From Eucalyptus grandis (taxonomy: Eukaryota > Streptophyta > Magnoliopsida > Myrtales > Myrtaceae), in assembly GCF_016545825.1 (NCBI RefSeq), contig NC_052614.1:28855669-28919668 (forward strand): a DNA stretch of 64,000 nt, read 5' to 3'. Positions 35,712 through 47,078 of this stretch are shown here, piece after piece. A program made the translations under genes and the position numbers. Positions within the stretch are counted from its first letter, which is position 1; each line of letters starts with the position of its first letter. The notes beneath the pieces are model-generated. The model ran no database searches. It was not told the DNA's origin and saw only the letters and a program-made list of their open reading frames with translations.

Positions 35712-36159
35712 TCATCGATCGGTCACCCAACCGTCGGAGTGTTCCCAATTAGGGCTCTCGTGGTTTGCCAACTCACCTTCCCGATCCATCACCGATGAAG
35801 AATCCGACGAGATCTCCAACGCAGCAGCATCCTCTCTAATGAATGACGGATCAGAATCCATCTCCGAGGAGGGCGAAAGCGAGCCCGACTCCCAGCTCGT
35901 TCTTGAACATTGCATCAAAACCCAGTCTTGGAAATCGAAGTGGCACCTCGGAGAGGAATCCGCGAATTCGACTACTCCGTAATCTCCTACGACCTCCTCG
36001 TCGTTGATGCAGTCGAGGGCATGGAAGAGGTGCTTCAAGAGCATACGGACGGTCCACACCTTCTTCGGGTTCTTTGCGAAGCACTTCATCAAGGAATGGC
36101 CTACGAACTGAAGAGCACGATTTGCCGCGAGGAGATACGTCCTTCCCGAAAATCTTCAT
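35712..36159 (-). pseudogene. small unknown protein gene, probably frameshifted
   Basis: The downstream frame (ATG at 36089, stop at 35712; 125 residues) reads MKCFAKNPKKVWTVRMLLKH, then LFHALDCINDEEVVGDYG, and an acidic Ser-rich tail (SGSLSPSSEMDSDPSF; DAAALEISSDSSSVMDREGE) ending GWVTDR. Directly upstream, the same frame stays open as TYLLAANRALQFVGHSL back to a stop. An ATG at 36159 opens the neighbouring frame with MKIFGKD. One surplus base near 36140 would join MKIFGK to YLLAANRALQ, giving about 145 residues. The amphipathic, Leu-rich front and acidic tail look like a real protein, but I do not recognise the family. A (CT)n tract at 36180-36203 lies in what would be the 5' leader. Confidence 0.45.
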
Positions 36160-39100
36160 GGCGTCTTCTGACCCTTAACCCTCTCTCTCCCTCTCTCTCG
36201 CTGTCTCCAAATGCATCGGACGGACGACGTTAGCTTGGTTGTCGGATGAACGCGAGCTGAGGGTCCCGCCACGTTTGGACCCTCTTACTCATGCCATTGT
36301 TTTGCTTTACATTAACGGTACGATATTTTTTTCCCCATTTGAAGTAGTTTTTCTAACAGAAAGAAAAAATAAAAGGTATTGAAAGTTATTCAAAAAATAT
36401 TAAATCAATTATGAAACGATATTAGGTTAAGAAAATCACGTACGTCAAATTAACTATGTCAATAATCATGATGCTAATACTTATTTATGTAGGGATTGCA
36501 ATACCTAAATATAATAATACATTTTTTAATATAATTTCAATGGCCTACCAGGTGGTGATTTGATTAAGAGAGTCTCTTCCTTCTTTCCTATCCTCCCTAT
36601 GATCTTGAACTAAAGTTTTAGATGATAGCCTAATTATACTTAGCAAGAATTAGGTAATGATCGTATTGCAGAGTTCGAGATCACTTGCATTTTATAATGA
36701 GTGGAATTTAGGTTATGCGAGATATGGATTTCTAGAGGAAAGAGTAGATATTGTTGAATGATATATGCGCTATTTCCCGCCTTTAGTATGCAATTAATGG
36801 ACGAGTCTAGACAAGGGTTCAGTTTCGGGCTTCTTAACGTTCGATAGTTCATATGGACATCAGAATTTCTGCTGACAAATTACGCATACAGTTTAGTAAA
36901 AAGTACAAAATAATGATACTAATAGACAAGTGAAAAATAGAGAAGTCTAATTTGATTATGTGAGCAATCATCTGGCCCGGTTCGTCGTAATAATAAATCA
37001 ATTTGTGCGCACCCAGCTTGTATTCAATTGGCACTACACTGGTAGCCTTGCTCAGCACTTTGACCACCATAGCTTTGGCACCGTCACAGAAATCTTTGAA
37101 GTCTCACACAAAGATCAATGAGAATCACGACCTCCACTACAATCCAGACCGAGGTCACGCAGCGTCGATCTAGACATTTTCCACGATGTGTGACTGTTAA
37201 AGCTATCATCCAGAGTTAGCATTTGAATGACGACTCCATTAGAGGAGGAGAAGACGGTGAAGGTAGTAGTGCTGGCGAAGATGGTGCCAGGGGAGTGGAC
37301 ACCGGCAGGGAGGGTGATAAGTGGGTTTGTTTTGCTGGGGAAGGAAGTTTATTCTCGTTATATCTGCTGCGTGAGGGGTAAGGTAGTCCTTTTGCTCGTG
37401 CATTTTTGCCATTATAAGATGCGAAATGATTTTCAGAAATGGATGAGGCGAAATTGAATAGATGCAAAACCAGAGCCCGACATGTGTGGCGTCCAACTTG
37501 CAATGATTACCCGAATCGGGTCATTAGCAAGCTAATTAGGGTTGCTGCCCAAATTCCAGACTTATTTATAACGTGTCAATTTTTTTTTTCCTACCTTTTT
37601 TTTTTTTTTTTTTTTTTTTTCTGATTTCCATTTTGCTAAAAGCAATTAAGATAATGGGAGCTTGGGAGAAGGATATATGTAATTATTAGATTAAAAACCA
37701 TGGGTTGAATCAATTTGCACCCATCAATATGTCCATTTTCAGATACTTTTGAAATGCCATATGGATACAGTCTCAGTTGTATAATTCATAGATCACTATC
37801 AAATAGTAATGAAATTCAAATGAATTGATGAATGTTAAATAAATAAAAAAGATAAAATGTGAATGTCATTTTAAACTTATCGTAAAGCCAGAAGAATTTT
37901 ACCCTAAAATTTCAACAATTAATAGGCAAGAAAAATGGAAATTATTAGATAGGAACGTAGAAAACTTGTTCTGTGTTTTGTTGGCTTCTAAATATATTTT
38001 GGCAAAGTGGACGTAAATTGGAACTCGAAAAGGTCAAACAAAAAGGCGATAATTGCCATTTTTATCTGACACTTTAATATTTCATCTCCCTTCAATTCTC
38101 TCCTATTCGAACACTTGCATCACATATTGAAGTTAATTTCAATTGTTGATTAGATGACGTTGTTACATCCAAAAAGAAAAAAAGAGAGTAGGACCTGAAA
38201 TATACATGTAGAAGATAGAATACGTTTGATTCATTACAAAGCCAAATCAAAATGCATAAAGGACCACAAAGACCATTTATGAATTTCTTTTTAAATTAAT
38301 AAAATTCTCTAATTTGTAAACCATTTATAAAACACCTTAGAAAATTAAAGGGAGATGGGCGCGAAGTAAAAGAGCAAAACGAAAGAATATGGTTCATCTA
38401 AAAGCCGTATTGGAACCACAAGAAAGGAAAAATTGTCCGAGTGCCACTTAAATTGTCTGAGTGTCACTTAGAACCTTTAGTTCAAATTATCCGAATGTCA
38501 CCTAAAACTTGTTGCTACGTTAAGTCCTTAAATTATACCTTTTCAACATAAATTTTGGATGTAATCGAACCGATTAAAATATTTAGGGCTTAATTATGTG
38601 TATGTTTATAAAAATGCAACATCCGATCAAATTAATTAGAAGTTTTAAAAGTGCGATTTGATTATGTACATAAGGGACTAGCCTCATCGTTGACTTATCC
38701 ACCAGCTCGCTTTGATTAAGCAAAGAGGGACGGAGAGAGACTGAGAGTGAAAACCTTGAATCAGAAAATGCCACCTGCACATCACATTCGTAGACCACAC
38801 CCGGTCCATTTGAGCACAAGCCTTTTAACTTTTGATGGGGTCAAATCATGCAACAAAACAAAACATGCGAGGCATAAAACTTCATGTTATTTTCTTTTTA
38901 GTACACCCTTAAAGGATGCTCATGAGTCATGGCCTAAGGGTAAAAAAAGAGGGAGCATCGTGGGAGTTTTACTGCAATGGGGCTGGAGTTGCAGCTTTGT
39001 TCAGACAGCAAGTTGCTTCCATTGAGGTAAGTTGTTGTTGGAGCAGGTAAGATTACTGGCAAGGACGCAAGTCCAAAATATATTATTGGACTAAACCGAA

Positions 39101-39580
39101 AGAGTAACGGTCTGAATAGGATTCAACTACGTCCATGAATGCCTCTGGTCGGTTTAGTCCGCTGATTAGCCTGGCTCATTGGCGGAGTGGATTTTTGGAC
39201 TAGCCACGGACGTGGCATTATGTGGAGCTAAGGTAGCACTAACGCAGCGGCTCTAACCATGGTCCAATGAGAGACTGGCTAGTGGCACAAAGGCACATAA
39301 ATCGAGGTGAGGCAGGTCGTTGTTGTATGAAACTAGATCGGGACAATCGGATCATTTATGACATTTCTTATGCAGGTGCGTCGAGTATTGGATGAGGCTG
39401 TGGTTCCTAGCGTTTGACTTTCTAGTGAAGGGTGATTTGTGCCAAACAACAGGGACCATGTGCTCTGGCATGTATTTGTATGGGAGTTGTATTAGCCCGC
39501 ACATAGATGTGTGTTCTAGCGCGAGAACATTCTTGGCGGCCGGTGAAGCTAGATCACAACTGTAGGAAAATACCTAAAGT
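36160..39580. other. intergenic sequence without supported genes
   Basis: AT-rich overall. A GC-richer stretch at 37216-37500 has overlapping short frames on both strands, with a poly-T run at 37569-37620. Between 38437 and 38560 the word 'aaatt-tccgagtg-cactta' is repeated about three times. The part 39050-39560 is of average composition and unassigned. Confidence 0.45.
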
Positions 39581-39589
39581 ATTTTGATG

Positions 39590-39780
39590 ATAACAAAAGT
39601 TAATCCAAGTATCTGAACCATTCAACCTTTATTAATTGACTTGCCCTCTTGTAATGCCAACATCAACACGTGCTGCAGCACATATTGCGGTTAGACAGAA
39701 TTAATTAAACAAAAAAGAAACGTATACTTTTAAACATTTATGAATTAGTTTATTCATTAATATTGACTATATATGGCATG
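39590..39780. repeat. R-gene-region repeat, 'taatgccaacatc' family, copy 1
   Basis: Contains taatgccaacatcaacacg and tatgaattagtttattcatt. Related segments lie at 56270-56380 and 59115-59240. No coding content. Confidence 0.7.
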
Positions 39781-39982
39781 CAAATGAAATTGTTATATTT
39801 CTAGATAACTCTTTATTCCCGTTTTAAAACACGTTCTCTCATAAGTTGAACACTAAGTAACAGTAGTGCATCTGTATTTATGGTCAACTTTTTAAATCAT
39901 GATACTTGTAGTTTGATAAGCTTAGACTCCTCTAAACTATTAGAGTTATATAACACTTAATCTTAACTCCCAAAAAAAAATT

Positions 39983-40565
39983 GCCGTATGTCAAATTTGA
40001 AGTATGGCTTATGAAATCTTCAAAGAAATATAATAAAGGTAGATACAGATAGGTCGGTAAAGATGATTTTGGCTTATTAAAACAGTTGGACCTTCGTTTG
40101 GTCTTAATTTAAGTAAATTAACCAGTCAATTTTTTAGTTTTATTATTTCGGCTATCTTCTTTGAGGATTTCTTTTTTTCTTTTTTTTGGGTCCAATCTTT
40201 GAGGATTGATTCTCTTGAACTCTGGAAAAAGAGAATGTCAACTAAAACACAACAACTAATACACAATCCTAATTCCAAAACAGAAAAAAAAAAAAAGGAG
40301 GAAAGAAAAACTGTGTTGTGCCGTATATCAAATTTGAAGTATGTTGTGTGAAATCTTCAAAGATATAATAAAGGTAGATATATATAGGTTGGTAAAGATG
40401 ATCTTGGCTGATTAAAACGGTTGGACCTTTGTTCGGTCTTAATTCAAGTAAACCCCTCAATTTTTTGTGTTTTGTTAATATTGGAACTCAAATCTGCATT
40501 TGATAGGATGAAAAAGGAGAGTATGAAAGAAGAACGTTCACTTGATTGGCGTTAAGATTTCTGAT
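39983..40565. repeat. R-gene-flank repeat module, two tandem copies
   Basis: 39983-40150 and 40318-40565 share atcaaatttgaagtatg, aatataataaaggtagata and tcggtcttaatt-aagtaaa words with each other and with 16890-17120. The second copy also keeps caaatctgcatttgatagga. They lie downstream (3') of the TIR-NBS-LRR gene. Confidence 0.75.
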
Positions 40566-40956
40566 AAAAGTAAAAAATGCAAAGGCCGTTCCAATGTCAA
40601 ACAAGAACAATAACACCAGAAGCACCATATAAAACTTGAAACACGTATGCAATCATTTGAGTAAGCCTCCAACAAAGTTCAGTTCTAATATAATCAAATT
40701 CGCGAATTCAAGGTCTCTATTTTGAAGGAAACATAGCGTGCACTTTACCTTATCGGTGAAGCGAATCTAACTGGGAATCAAATCCGTCAAGGAACTTCCG
40801 GATGTTTTGTCGGTGAAGATCGGAGCTGGTAGTGGAGAATCGAACACAAATTAGATTCTTTTCGGATTCTTGGATCTGAAGACAGAGTCGAACAGGACAA
40901 ACTCAGTGCGATGGTGAAATGGCCAACGGCATTAGCGACAGCCATTGGAATAAGCT

Positions 40957-41577
40957 AAGGGCCTGCATGTTTCTATTCTTAAAAAGTGTTCCAGGAACAC
41001 TTTTTGTTTTGTTAAGAAAAAAAAAGAACAAACGCGTTTGGTTGTGTTTTCTTTTCTTTTTTGTTCTTTTTGTTCGAACACAAAAAGAACAAAAAAAAGA
41101 AACACAAAAAAATTTACTTCTTGTTCGAAACATTTTTGAATAAACGTTTCTTCTTCTCTCTCTTTTTCTTCTCTTCTTCTTTCTTCTTCTTTTTTTCTTC
41201 TTTTTTCTTTCGCCGGTCGCCGGCCTCGGCCATGGCCGGCGACCGCGACGCCGTCGAGGGTCGGCGACCTCGCGAGCCTCGCGGCCCTTGGCCTCGCCGG
41301 ATCCGGGCGAGCCCGAGCTCGCCTAGCCAAGCCGCCGGCCGAAAAAGAAAAATAAAAAGAAAGGAAAAATGAAAAATAAAATAAAAATGTTAAAAAATTA
41401 AAAGAAACATAAAAAGAATAAAATTTTCCAAACGTGTTTCTGTTCATTTTTTATTTCGGAACAAGTTTATCAAACGCGTTTTTTTTATTCAAAAATTGTT
41501 CCCTCGGAAGAAACATTTTTTTTATTTCGTTCTCTAGGGAACAGAAAAAGAACCGAAATAAAAACATGCGCGCCCTA
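40957..41577. mobile_element. MITE-like inverted-repeat element with GC-rich core (hAT-like termini)
   Basis: Terminal inverted repeats: aagggcctgcatgtttctat on the left against tagggcgcgcatgttttt (reverse complement of the right end). The inner arms repeat guide words such as gttccaggaacac and gttcgaacac. The core (41205-41345) is about 70-80 percent GC, with gccggcc and cctcgc words, and is flanked by ctt-rich and aaag-rich tracts. The 8 bp flanks do not match. No transposase. Confidence 0.65.
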
Positions 41578-42133
41578 AAAGACGTCAAAAATTGTGATCG
41601 AATCCACTGTACATGTATGATGCCCTGTTTCCTGATACGGTTTTGAGCCCGAAGTGACCGGCTATCGAGCTTGACGATGGGGAATTCAAGGCAACGGGGT
41701 AGGAAATGTCTCCTTTTTTGTTTTTTGTTTTTCTTTTTTTTGGCGATCAGAACCCACCGTGTCAGAGCCAAACTTTTAGAAAAAACCCTGTGAGAAATGA
41801 CTTGGGCTGAAGGAGAATTGGACTAGGCTTTTCTTGTGGCCTCTGCAATTTGGACAGGGACCGAATTGACCCATTATTTTATAACTTATTTTTTTTATTT
41901 GTGTATTTTTATTTGGTTTTGTTTTTCTTACTTTTGATCAAATAAAATAAAAAACTACCTAATGGCCGATTTTGCTTGAAATTTCCATTGAAAATCAAGC
42001 GTGGACAATCATTGTAAATTGATCTCCTGACATTTTGATGACAAATTCCTCCAAGTCTCAAATTTCAAGATTTACTGATCTTCGAGCCTTTTCAAGTGAA
42101 GTGGGAGACCATCTCATGAGCTACTGGTTTTTC
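41578..42133. other. 3' flank of the TIR-NBS-LRR gene
   Basis: No gene seen. The stretch closest to the gene would hold its 3' UTR. Poly-T runs occur near 41730 and 41880. Confidence 0.45.
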
Positions 42134-43207
42134 TCACCACCAACTCATCTTCAGCTTCTTCAAGCGGGATAGATCAGGTAGGCTTTGCAGGGATCCGCAG
42201 AATAGGATATCAAGCCTTTCTAGTGATTCTAATCTGTCGAGACCTTCAATCTCAACCAGTCTCGAACAATCCACTAGTTCAAAATCCTTGAGATTTTTTA
42301 AGTTACATAAGTTGGGCAATGTCTGAAGGAAGCGACACATCCAAAGCTTGAAGAGTTGTAGATTCTTCAGTCTTTCAAGCCCTTGAATAGCACAAATCCA
42401 ATTATCGGTTAGACGAAGCTCCAACAAATTCTCCAAGTTGGAAAGGTCAACAACTCCAGAAAGATTGCAATCACTAATTTTGAGTTTCCTCAAACTTGAG
42501 GGAAGCTGTTGAATCTGACGCGAGTTCTTGCACTGGTTGAGTTCAAGTTCTCCTATACAATGAAGCCAACCCCCATATGAGCTTACGCTAGTACTACTCA
42601 AAAGTTTCATATGCACTGAGCTGTAAAAAGCATGGGGCTGTTGCTCTGATTTATGGTAGACAAAGGTTTCATCATCGTCTTCGCCGAAACATAATTCTAG
42701 ATTTCTTAAAGTCGGAAGGTTTACCGGGTTGAAGATCTCCAGAACCTTTTCTACAGCACTTGAGGAAAAATATAGACTTACCAAACTCTCTGGAAGCTTT
42801 GGCACATTCTCCACACGAGTTCCTGTTAATTTCAAAGTCTTCAAGAATGGTAGTCTCACAATATCACTAGGAATCATCTTTAGCTGCTCGCAATGCTTTC
42901 CATAAATTTCCTCAAGTTTCTCCATCATCCCAATAGCCTCGGGTAACTTTTGCATGTAACTTTGATTCATCTTCAACACTTTCAAGCTCTTTAGATTGAC
43001 AATGGTATTTGGCAACTCTATGATACTTGTGTATGAGATATCCAACTCAATTAAACATTTCAGCATTCCAATTGAGTTGGGAAGTTTCGTAAGTGCTCTA
43101 CACCGCCCTAGAATTAATATTTCTAAGGATAAAAATGCAGAGAGGTTAGGAGTTTCCTTCAACATGTGACAACCTAACAAATTAAGGACCTTCAATTTTG
43201 TAGCCAC
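42134..43207 (-). CDS. TNL exon 4 (leucine-rich repeats)
   Basis: It starts VATKLKVLNLLGCHMLKETP after a GATAG acceptor and stays open for 357 codons. TNL-type LRRs alternate with 'CRALTKLPNSIGMLKCLIEL'-style repeats; about 10-12 units are visible, ending SLQSLPDLSRLKKLKMSWW. The last residues fit the LRR pattern poorly, so the natural end may have been lost or replaced. Confidence 0.88.
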   Translation of the reverse strand: MATKLKVLNLLGCHMLKETPNLSAFLSLEILILGRCRALTKLPNSIGMLKCLIELDISYTSIIELPNTIVNLKSLKVLKMNQSYMQKLPEAIGMMEKLEEIYGKHCEQLKMIPSDIVRLPFLKTLKLTGTRVENVPKLPESLVSLYFSSSAVEKVLEIFNPVNLPTLRNLELCFGEDDDETFVYHKSEQQPHAFYSSVHMKLLSSTSVSSYGGWLHCIGELELNQCKNSRQIQQLPSSLRKLKISDCNLSGVVDLSNLENLLELRLTDNWICAIQGLERLKNLQLFKLWMCRFLQTLPNLCNLKNLKDFELVDCSRLVEIEGLDRLESLERLDILFCGSLQSLPDLSRLKKLKMSWW

Positions 43208-44052
43208 CTATCAAATGATTGTGTATATCCAATGAGTTTAATTAATAGAAGTTTTGCCGGACATAAGCAAATATATCGACTAAAAAAGCATTCCACTAAA
43301 GTAACCTCATAAATACTCTATATATGCATTCCTAACTTAAGCCAAAACCACTCTTTCACACTTTTTTTTTTCTTCCAATATTGTCCCCAACAATAAATTG
43401 AAAAAAGAAAGATTTGTTCTCAAATTACCCTCCGTATCAAATAATAAAAAGACAAAATATAGCCAAAACTTCTCCTATAAATTGTAACATCCCTTTCCAA
43501 CTTCATCATCGAATTACCGATTTTGTCCCCACCACTAATACTTATGACACTAAACTTAATGGCTTTTCCTATGTAAATATATCTTCTAAATTTCAATATA
43601 GAAGATAATTTACATATTTTCTGACTATTGATTATGTCTTCTTATAGTAGGCATTGCACTTTATTGTTTTTTAGTTTTTTATTATTAAAATAAGGGCCGC
43701 TTTAGCTTTCACATAACCTTCTAAGAGTATAATATTTATTTAATAGTATTGATGTTCTAAACAAATCAGTTTGCATGTTCAATTTTACTCACCAATTTTT
43801 ATTATTTTGCTAATTTCTCTCTATCGTTTGGCTTTTCTTCAGCATCGCATCCTTGTACAGTATAGATAGTCACTAATTATATTTCATTTAAATATAAACA
43901 TTTATTACTCATGACAACTAGTTGCATGATTAGGGAACTCAAAACAACGTGAATGTTTATAAATTGTTGTTCAAAAAGTAATGAAAGTCAATAGATATTA
44001 AGCTATGACATTTATTCCATTAGATGATCTAACAATCCTACAAATTACATAC

Positions 44053-44343
44053 CTTGAGTTGAGTCCAACCACCCCAATGTTCATCTATTGAGCTGCTCCA
44101 CCCTAGGTCAAGGATGACTAGATTTTTTGGGCAAAAGTTGGTTGCCTGCATTTCTTTTGGACAACCACACCAAGTAAGCCATCTCAATTCTGAAAAGAGA
44201 TCCTCAAAGTCTCCAAAGAGGGTCCAACCATCCAATTCGAGAAATCTAATATTTGGCACTTCGATAAAGTCTTTTGATGTCAAAACAGAGTCTTGGAGAG
44301 GCACCTCAGATTGCTCATAGTACGCTGCAACAGTTTCGGTTCC
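44053..44343 (-). CDS. TNL exon 3 (NB-ARC/LRR linker)
   Basis: The exon is exactly 97 codons, starting GTETVAAYYEQSEVPLQDS after a TTTAG acceptor and ending GGWTQLK at a GTATGT donor. It contains IRFLELDGWTLFGDFEDLF and LRWLTWCGCPKEMQ, the short exon of TNL genes that opens the LRR region. Confidence 0.88.
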
Positions 44344-44466
44344 CTAAATTGAGAAAGAGTCGATTCAAATTGAGGAGTTCCAAATTGAGCCCAAAATAAA
44401 GGCAAAACAGACCAAGGAAGTTTTCTGCAATTAAAAAAGAATATGAGGGTGCACTTAGACTTATAC

Positions 44467-45607
44467 CTTCTTTTGCTGGACAATATCCAGACCACCTTGC
44501 CGATTCCACCACACTTGCCGTTTCCACCACACTCGAGGACCCTTGATTGGATCTTTGCAATTTTCTTGCTGCACAATACTCCTGCCTAAGTCCTTAAGTT
44601 GATCATGCATCCATAGTCGATTTTTTCCTCTGATTTTCACTAAGGACATTAAAAGCAGAACTTCAATCCCCTCATTTGGAAAAAATCCACAATCATCCCA
44701 CATGTAAGTTGCATAGCTCTCATTTTCTCCTGATAGAAAGCAAGCAATGTCAAGAAACATTTGTTGTTGCGGATGATCTAACGCCTTATAACTCAACATT
44801 AACTTGTCCTGTACGTTCCTTTGAACATCCCTTTGCTGACAATATTTTATCTTTTTCAATGTATCTTGCCACACTAATTTCTTTTTTTTTCCACATAAAA
44901 ATGAGCCAATCACTTCAATTGCCAAAGGAAGCCCTCCAGTATTTGCAATAACTTCCTTAGATATACTCAAGAATTCATTTGGAGGAGAGTTGCTTCTAAA
45001 GGCATGCTTGCTAAAAAGTTGAAGAGCAACACGAGTGTTGAGTTCATTGACTTCATAAACCAAACAACAGTCAAATTGATCTTCGAATTCAGCGAAAACA
45101 CTTTTGTCTCTTGTTGTAACGACTATTCTACTTCCCGAACCAAACCATTCTTTCTTTTCTGCCAATGCCCTAAGTTGGCTTGCATGATCTACATCATCAA
45201 GGAAAATAAGAAATTTCTTTCTGCAGAATCGTTTTTTGATCATATTCTTCCCATGATCAATGCTAGAAATTCTAACTTCTGTGTCACTAGTAATATCAGA
45301 GATTAATTGCCTCAGCAAATCTAACATACGAGAACCTTGTGACGCTTCTCGGACATTTGGAATGAAGCTGCAACCATCAAAATTAGTAGATAGTTTGTTG
45401 TAGACAACCTTGGCAAGAGTTGTCTTGCCTATTCCACCCATTCCCCAAATACCAATGAGCCTTACACCCTCAGATTCAACATTCAGCAAATTTACTACTT
45501 CATTCACTGATTTATCGATTCCAACTAAATGATCAGATATATCAACACAAGAAACCTTAAGCTTAACTGACACTTTCTGAGCAATCAAACGTGCAAGTTC
45601 TCCATGG
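44467..45607 (-). CDS. TNL exon 2 (NB-ARC domain)
   Basis: It begins HGELARLIAQKVSVKLK after the split Gly codon and ends DIVQQKK at a GTATAA donor (donor bases at 44466-44465). All NB-ARC motifs are present in order. Near the end the residues RVWWKRQVWWNRQGG replace the usual RVW-x-EEALDI run; they come from a direct duplication of about 17 bases (gtgtggtggaa-cggcaa) at about 44495-44530, which keeps the frame. Confidence 0.9.
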
Positions 45608-46108
45608 CTGTATTAGGACACAAAACATTATCACGTTAATTATAAGATTGGTAGCAAACTTGTACACTTACAAGATCAAACAATAACATGAAGTTACGAA
45701 ATTGACGCTGGACCCAGCGAACAAAAGAATAAATACATGATTCTCTAGTTGTGTTCAATCTAGGACGACAGGTTATAATGCTTATGTCGAGCAATGATTA
45801 ACAAGTGAATTATAAGATTAGTGGCAAACTTGTACACTTGCAAGATCAAACAATAACATGAAGTTACGAAATTGACGCTAAACTCAGCAAACAAAAGAAC
45901 AAATACATGATTCAATCTAGTTTTGTTTAATCTAGGACGATAGGTAATCCTTGAGTCTTGAGACAATGGAGCGTAGAATTCAGTGCGACATCCATCACAT
46001 TTTTTGGTCTACAACTAACAAAAAATTGTCCTCTTCAAATTATAATCCGCCTTCAAGCAAAAGAAACATAGAGAAAAGGGAAGATGGAATTGGGTGAGTT
46101 GACATACC
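45607..46108 (-). other. TNL intron 1 with internal tandem duplication
   Basis: Donor GTATGT at 46107, acceptor TACAG ending at 45608; the intron spans 45608-46107. Two segments, 45638-45773 and 45807-45945, are near copies (shared: caagatcaaacaataacatg, gaagttacgaaattgacgc, aatctaggacga). The duplication is intronic and does not touch coding sequence. Confidence 0.8.
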
Positions 46109-46619
46109 CTCTGTTCTTGGTGTCCCATCCCTTGATTCCAGTAACTTCCCTAAGCGCCTCCGCCTAGAGTTTCACAATCTCAGCCCCATGTTTTTCTTTA
46201 TGTAGAGTTAGTGCATCCGCATAAACTCTGGTTTCAAGCTTAACCTCAGAGGGTTCCACGTCATAGAAAATGGGCATAACCTCCAGTTTGTTGGTTTTCC
46301 TACGCCGCATCATGTGCTCTAGCTCTCGCAAGCACCAACTACTAGAGGCATAATCTCTGGAGAATATGGGAATGCAGATTTTCGAGTTATCGATGGCTTG
46401 GAAAATCTCAGGACCGATCTCTTCACCAACGTCAATCCCTTGCTTGTCTATGAAAACATTGATACACTTATCCACGAGGGCATGATAGAGGGAATCCGTG
46501 AAGTTAGCGCGAGTATCCGGTCCTCGAAAACTCAAGAACACATCGTACTCAGTTCCAGATGAGCCATGGCTTGTGGATCCTGTTTCTGGAGAAGAGCTAC
46601 TTTTTCTTTTCATCTTCAA
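46108..46619 (-). CDS. TNL exon 1 (TIR domain; contains the in-frame TAG)
   Basis: Start MKMKRKSSSS, a low-complexity Ser-rich lead of about 24 residues, then TIR through VMPIFYDVEPSEV (114-126). After the TAG codon the same frame continues AEALREVTGIKGWDTKNR and ends two bases into a Gly codon at a GTATGT donor. Without the stop the exon is a normal TNL exon 1. Confidence 0.88.
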
Positions 46620-47033
46620 GTCTAAGTAAACCTAAAATTAGGAGAGGAAGTTGGCGTTAATGTATTGCTCTAGAAACGTTATATTAAATCAAATGTGATG
46701 ATTAAGTTTTCTTTTCTAGATAATTTATGGTAAAGTAATATGTCTAGTTAATGTTAAGGGAATTATTGATAGGCGTAAGTATCTGCATAGTCTGGTTTCA
46801 TAAATGACATATAATAAATAGAACGTAAGGAGGTAATCTCGATCATAGAGTAGTTTTTCTTAAGACTTATTTTTTTTTTTTTTGTGCTTTTTAGAAAGCA
46901 AAACTGTTCTGACCAAAAAAAAAAACAAAAACAAAAAAGCAAAACCGTTACTTTGTTGTTAAAATTTAAAATGTTTATTCAACTATAAGAAAATCATATG
47001 TAAATTACTTATCGATTCTTATGTGTTGTGAAA

Positions 47034-47078
<45 letters not shown>

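Larger units (their letters stand above)
42134..46619 (-). pseudogene. TIR-NBS-LRR disease-resistance gene, four exons, one in-frame stop in the TIR exon
   Basis: Intracellular immune receptor. TNLs detect pathogen effectors, and their TIR domains act as NAD-consuming enzymes that signal through EDS1. Exons: 46619-46108 (TIR), 45607-44467 (NB-ARC), 44343-44053 (linker/first LRR part), 43207-42134 (LRRs). All three introns have GT...AG ends and every junction keeps frame, giving 1,006 codons in total. Landmarks by residue: YDVFLSFRG 25-33; SSWCLREL 93-100 with the conserved Glu 99; P-loop GMGGIGKTT 226-234; kinase-2 FLIFLDDVD 303-311; RNBS-B GSGSRIVVTTR 327-337; GGLPLA 395-400; MHD 504-506. 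The one evident lesion is TAG at 46164-46166 (codon 152), where the family usually has Trp before EAL. It would stop translation just behind the TIR domain. The LRR exon ends rather abruptly (KMSWW-stop). It could be a recent pseudogene, a TIR-only gene, or a base-call error. Confidence 0.9.

Noticed and set aside
36849..37070. 73-codon minus-strand frame with a hydrophobic end
   Set aside because: Isolated, no family recognised; the C-terminal half is AT-rich noncoding-like sequence.
37216..37503. Pro/Ser-rich 95-codon minus-strand frame
   Set aside because: Low complexity, overlapping frames on both strands, no recognised motif or gene context.
40949..41585. 8 bp target duplication for the MITE-like element
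   Set aside because: Flanks aataagct and aaagacgt match at only about half the positions.
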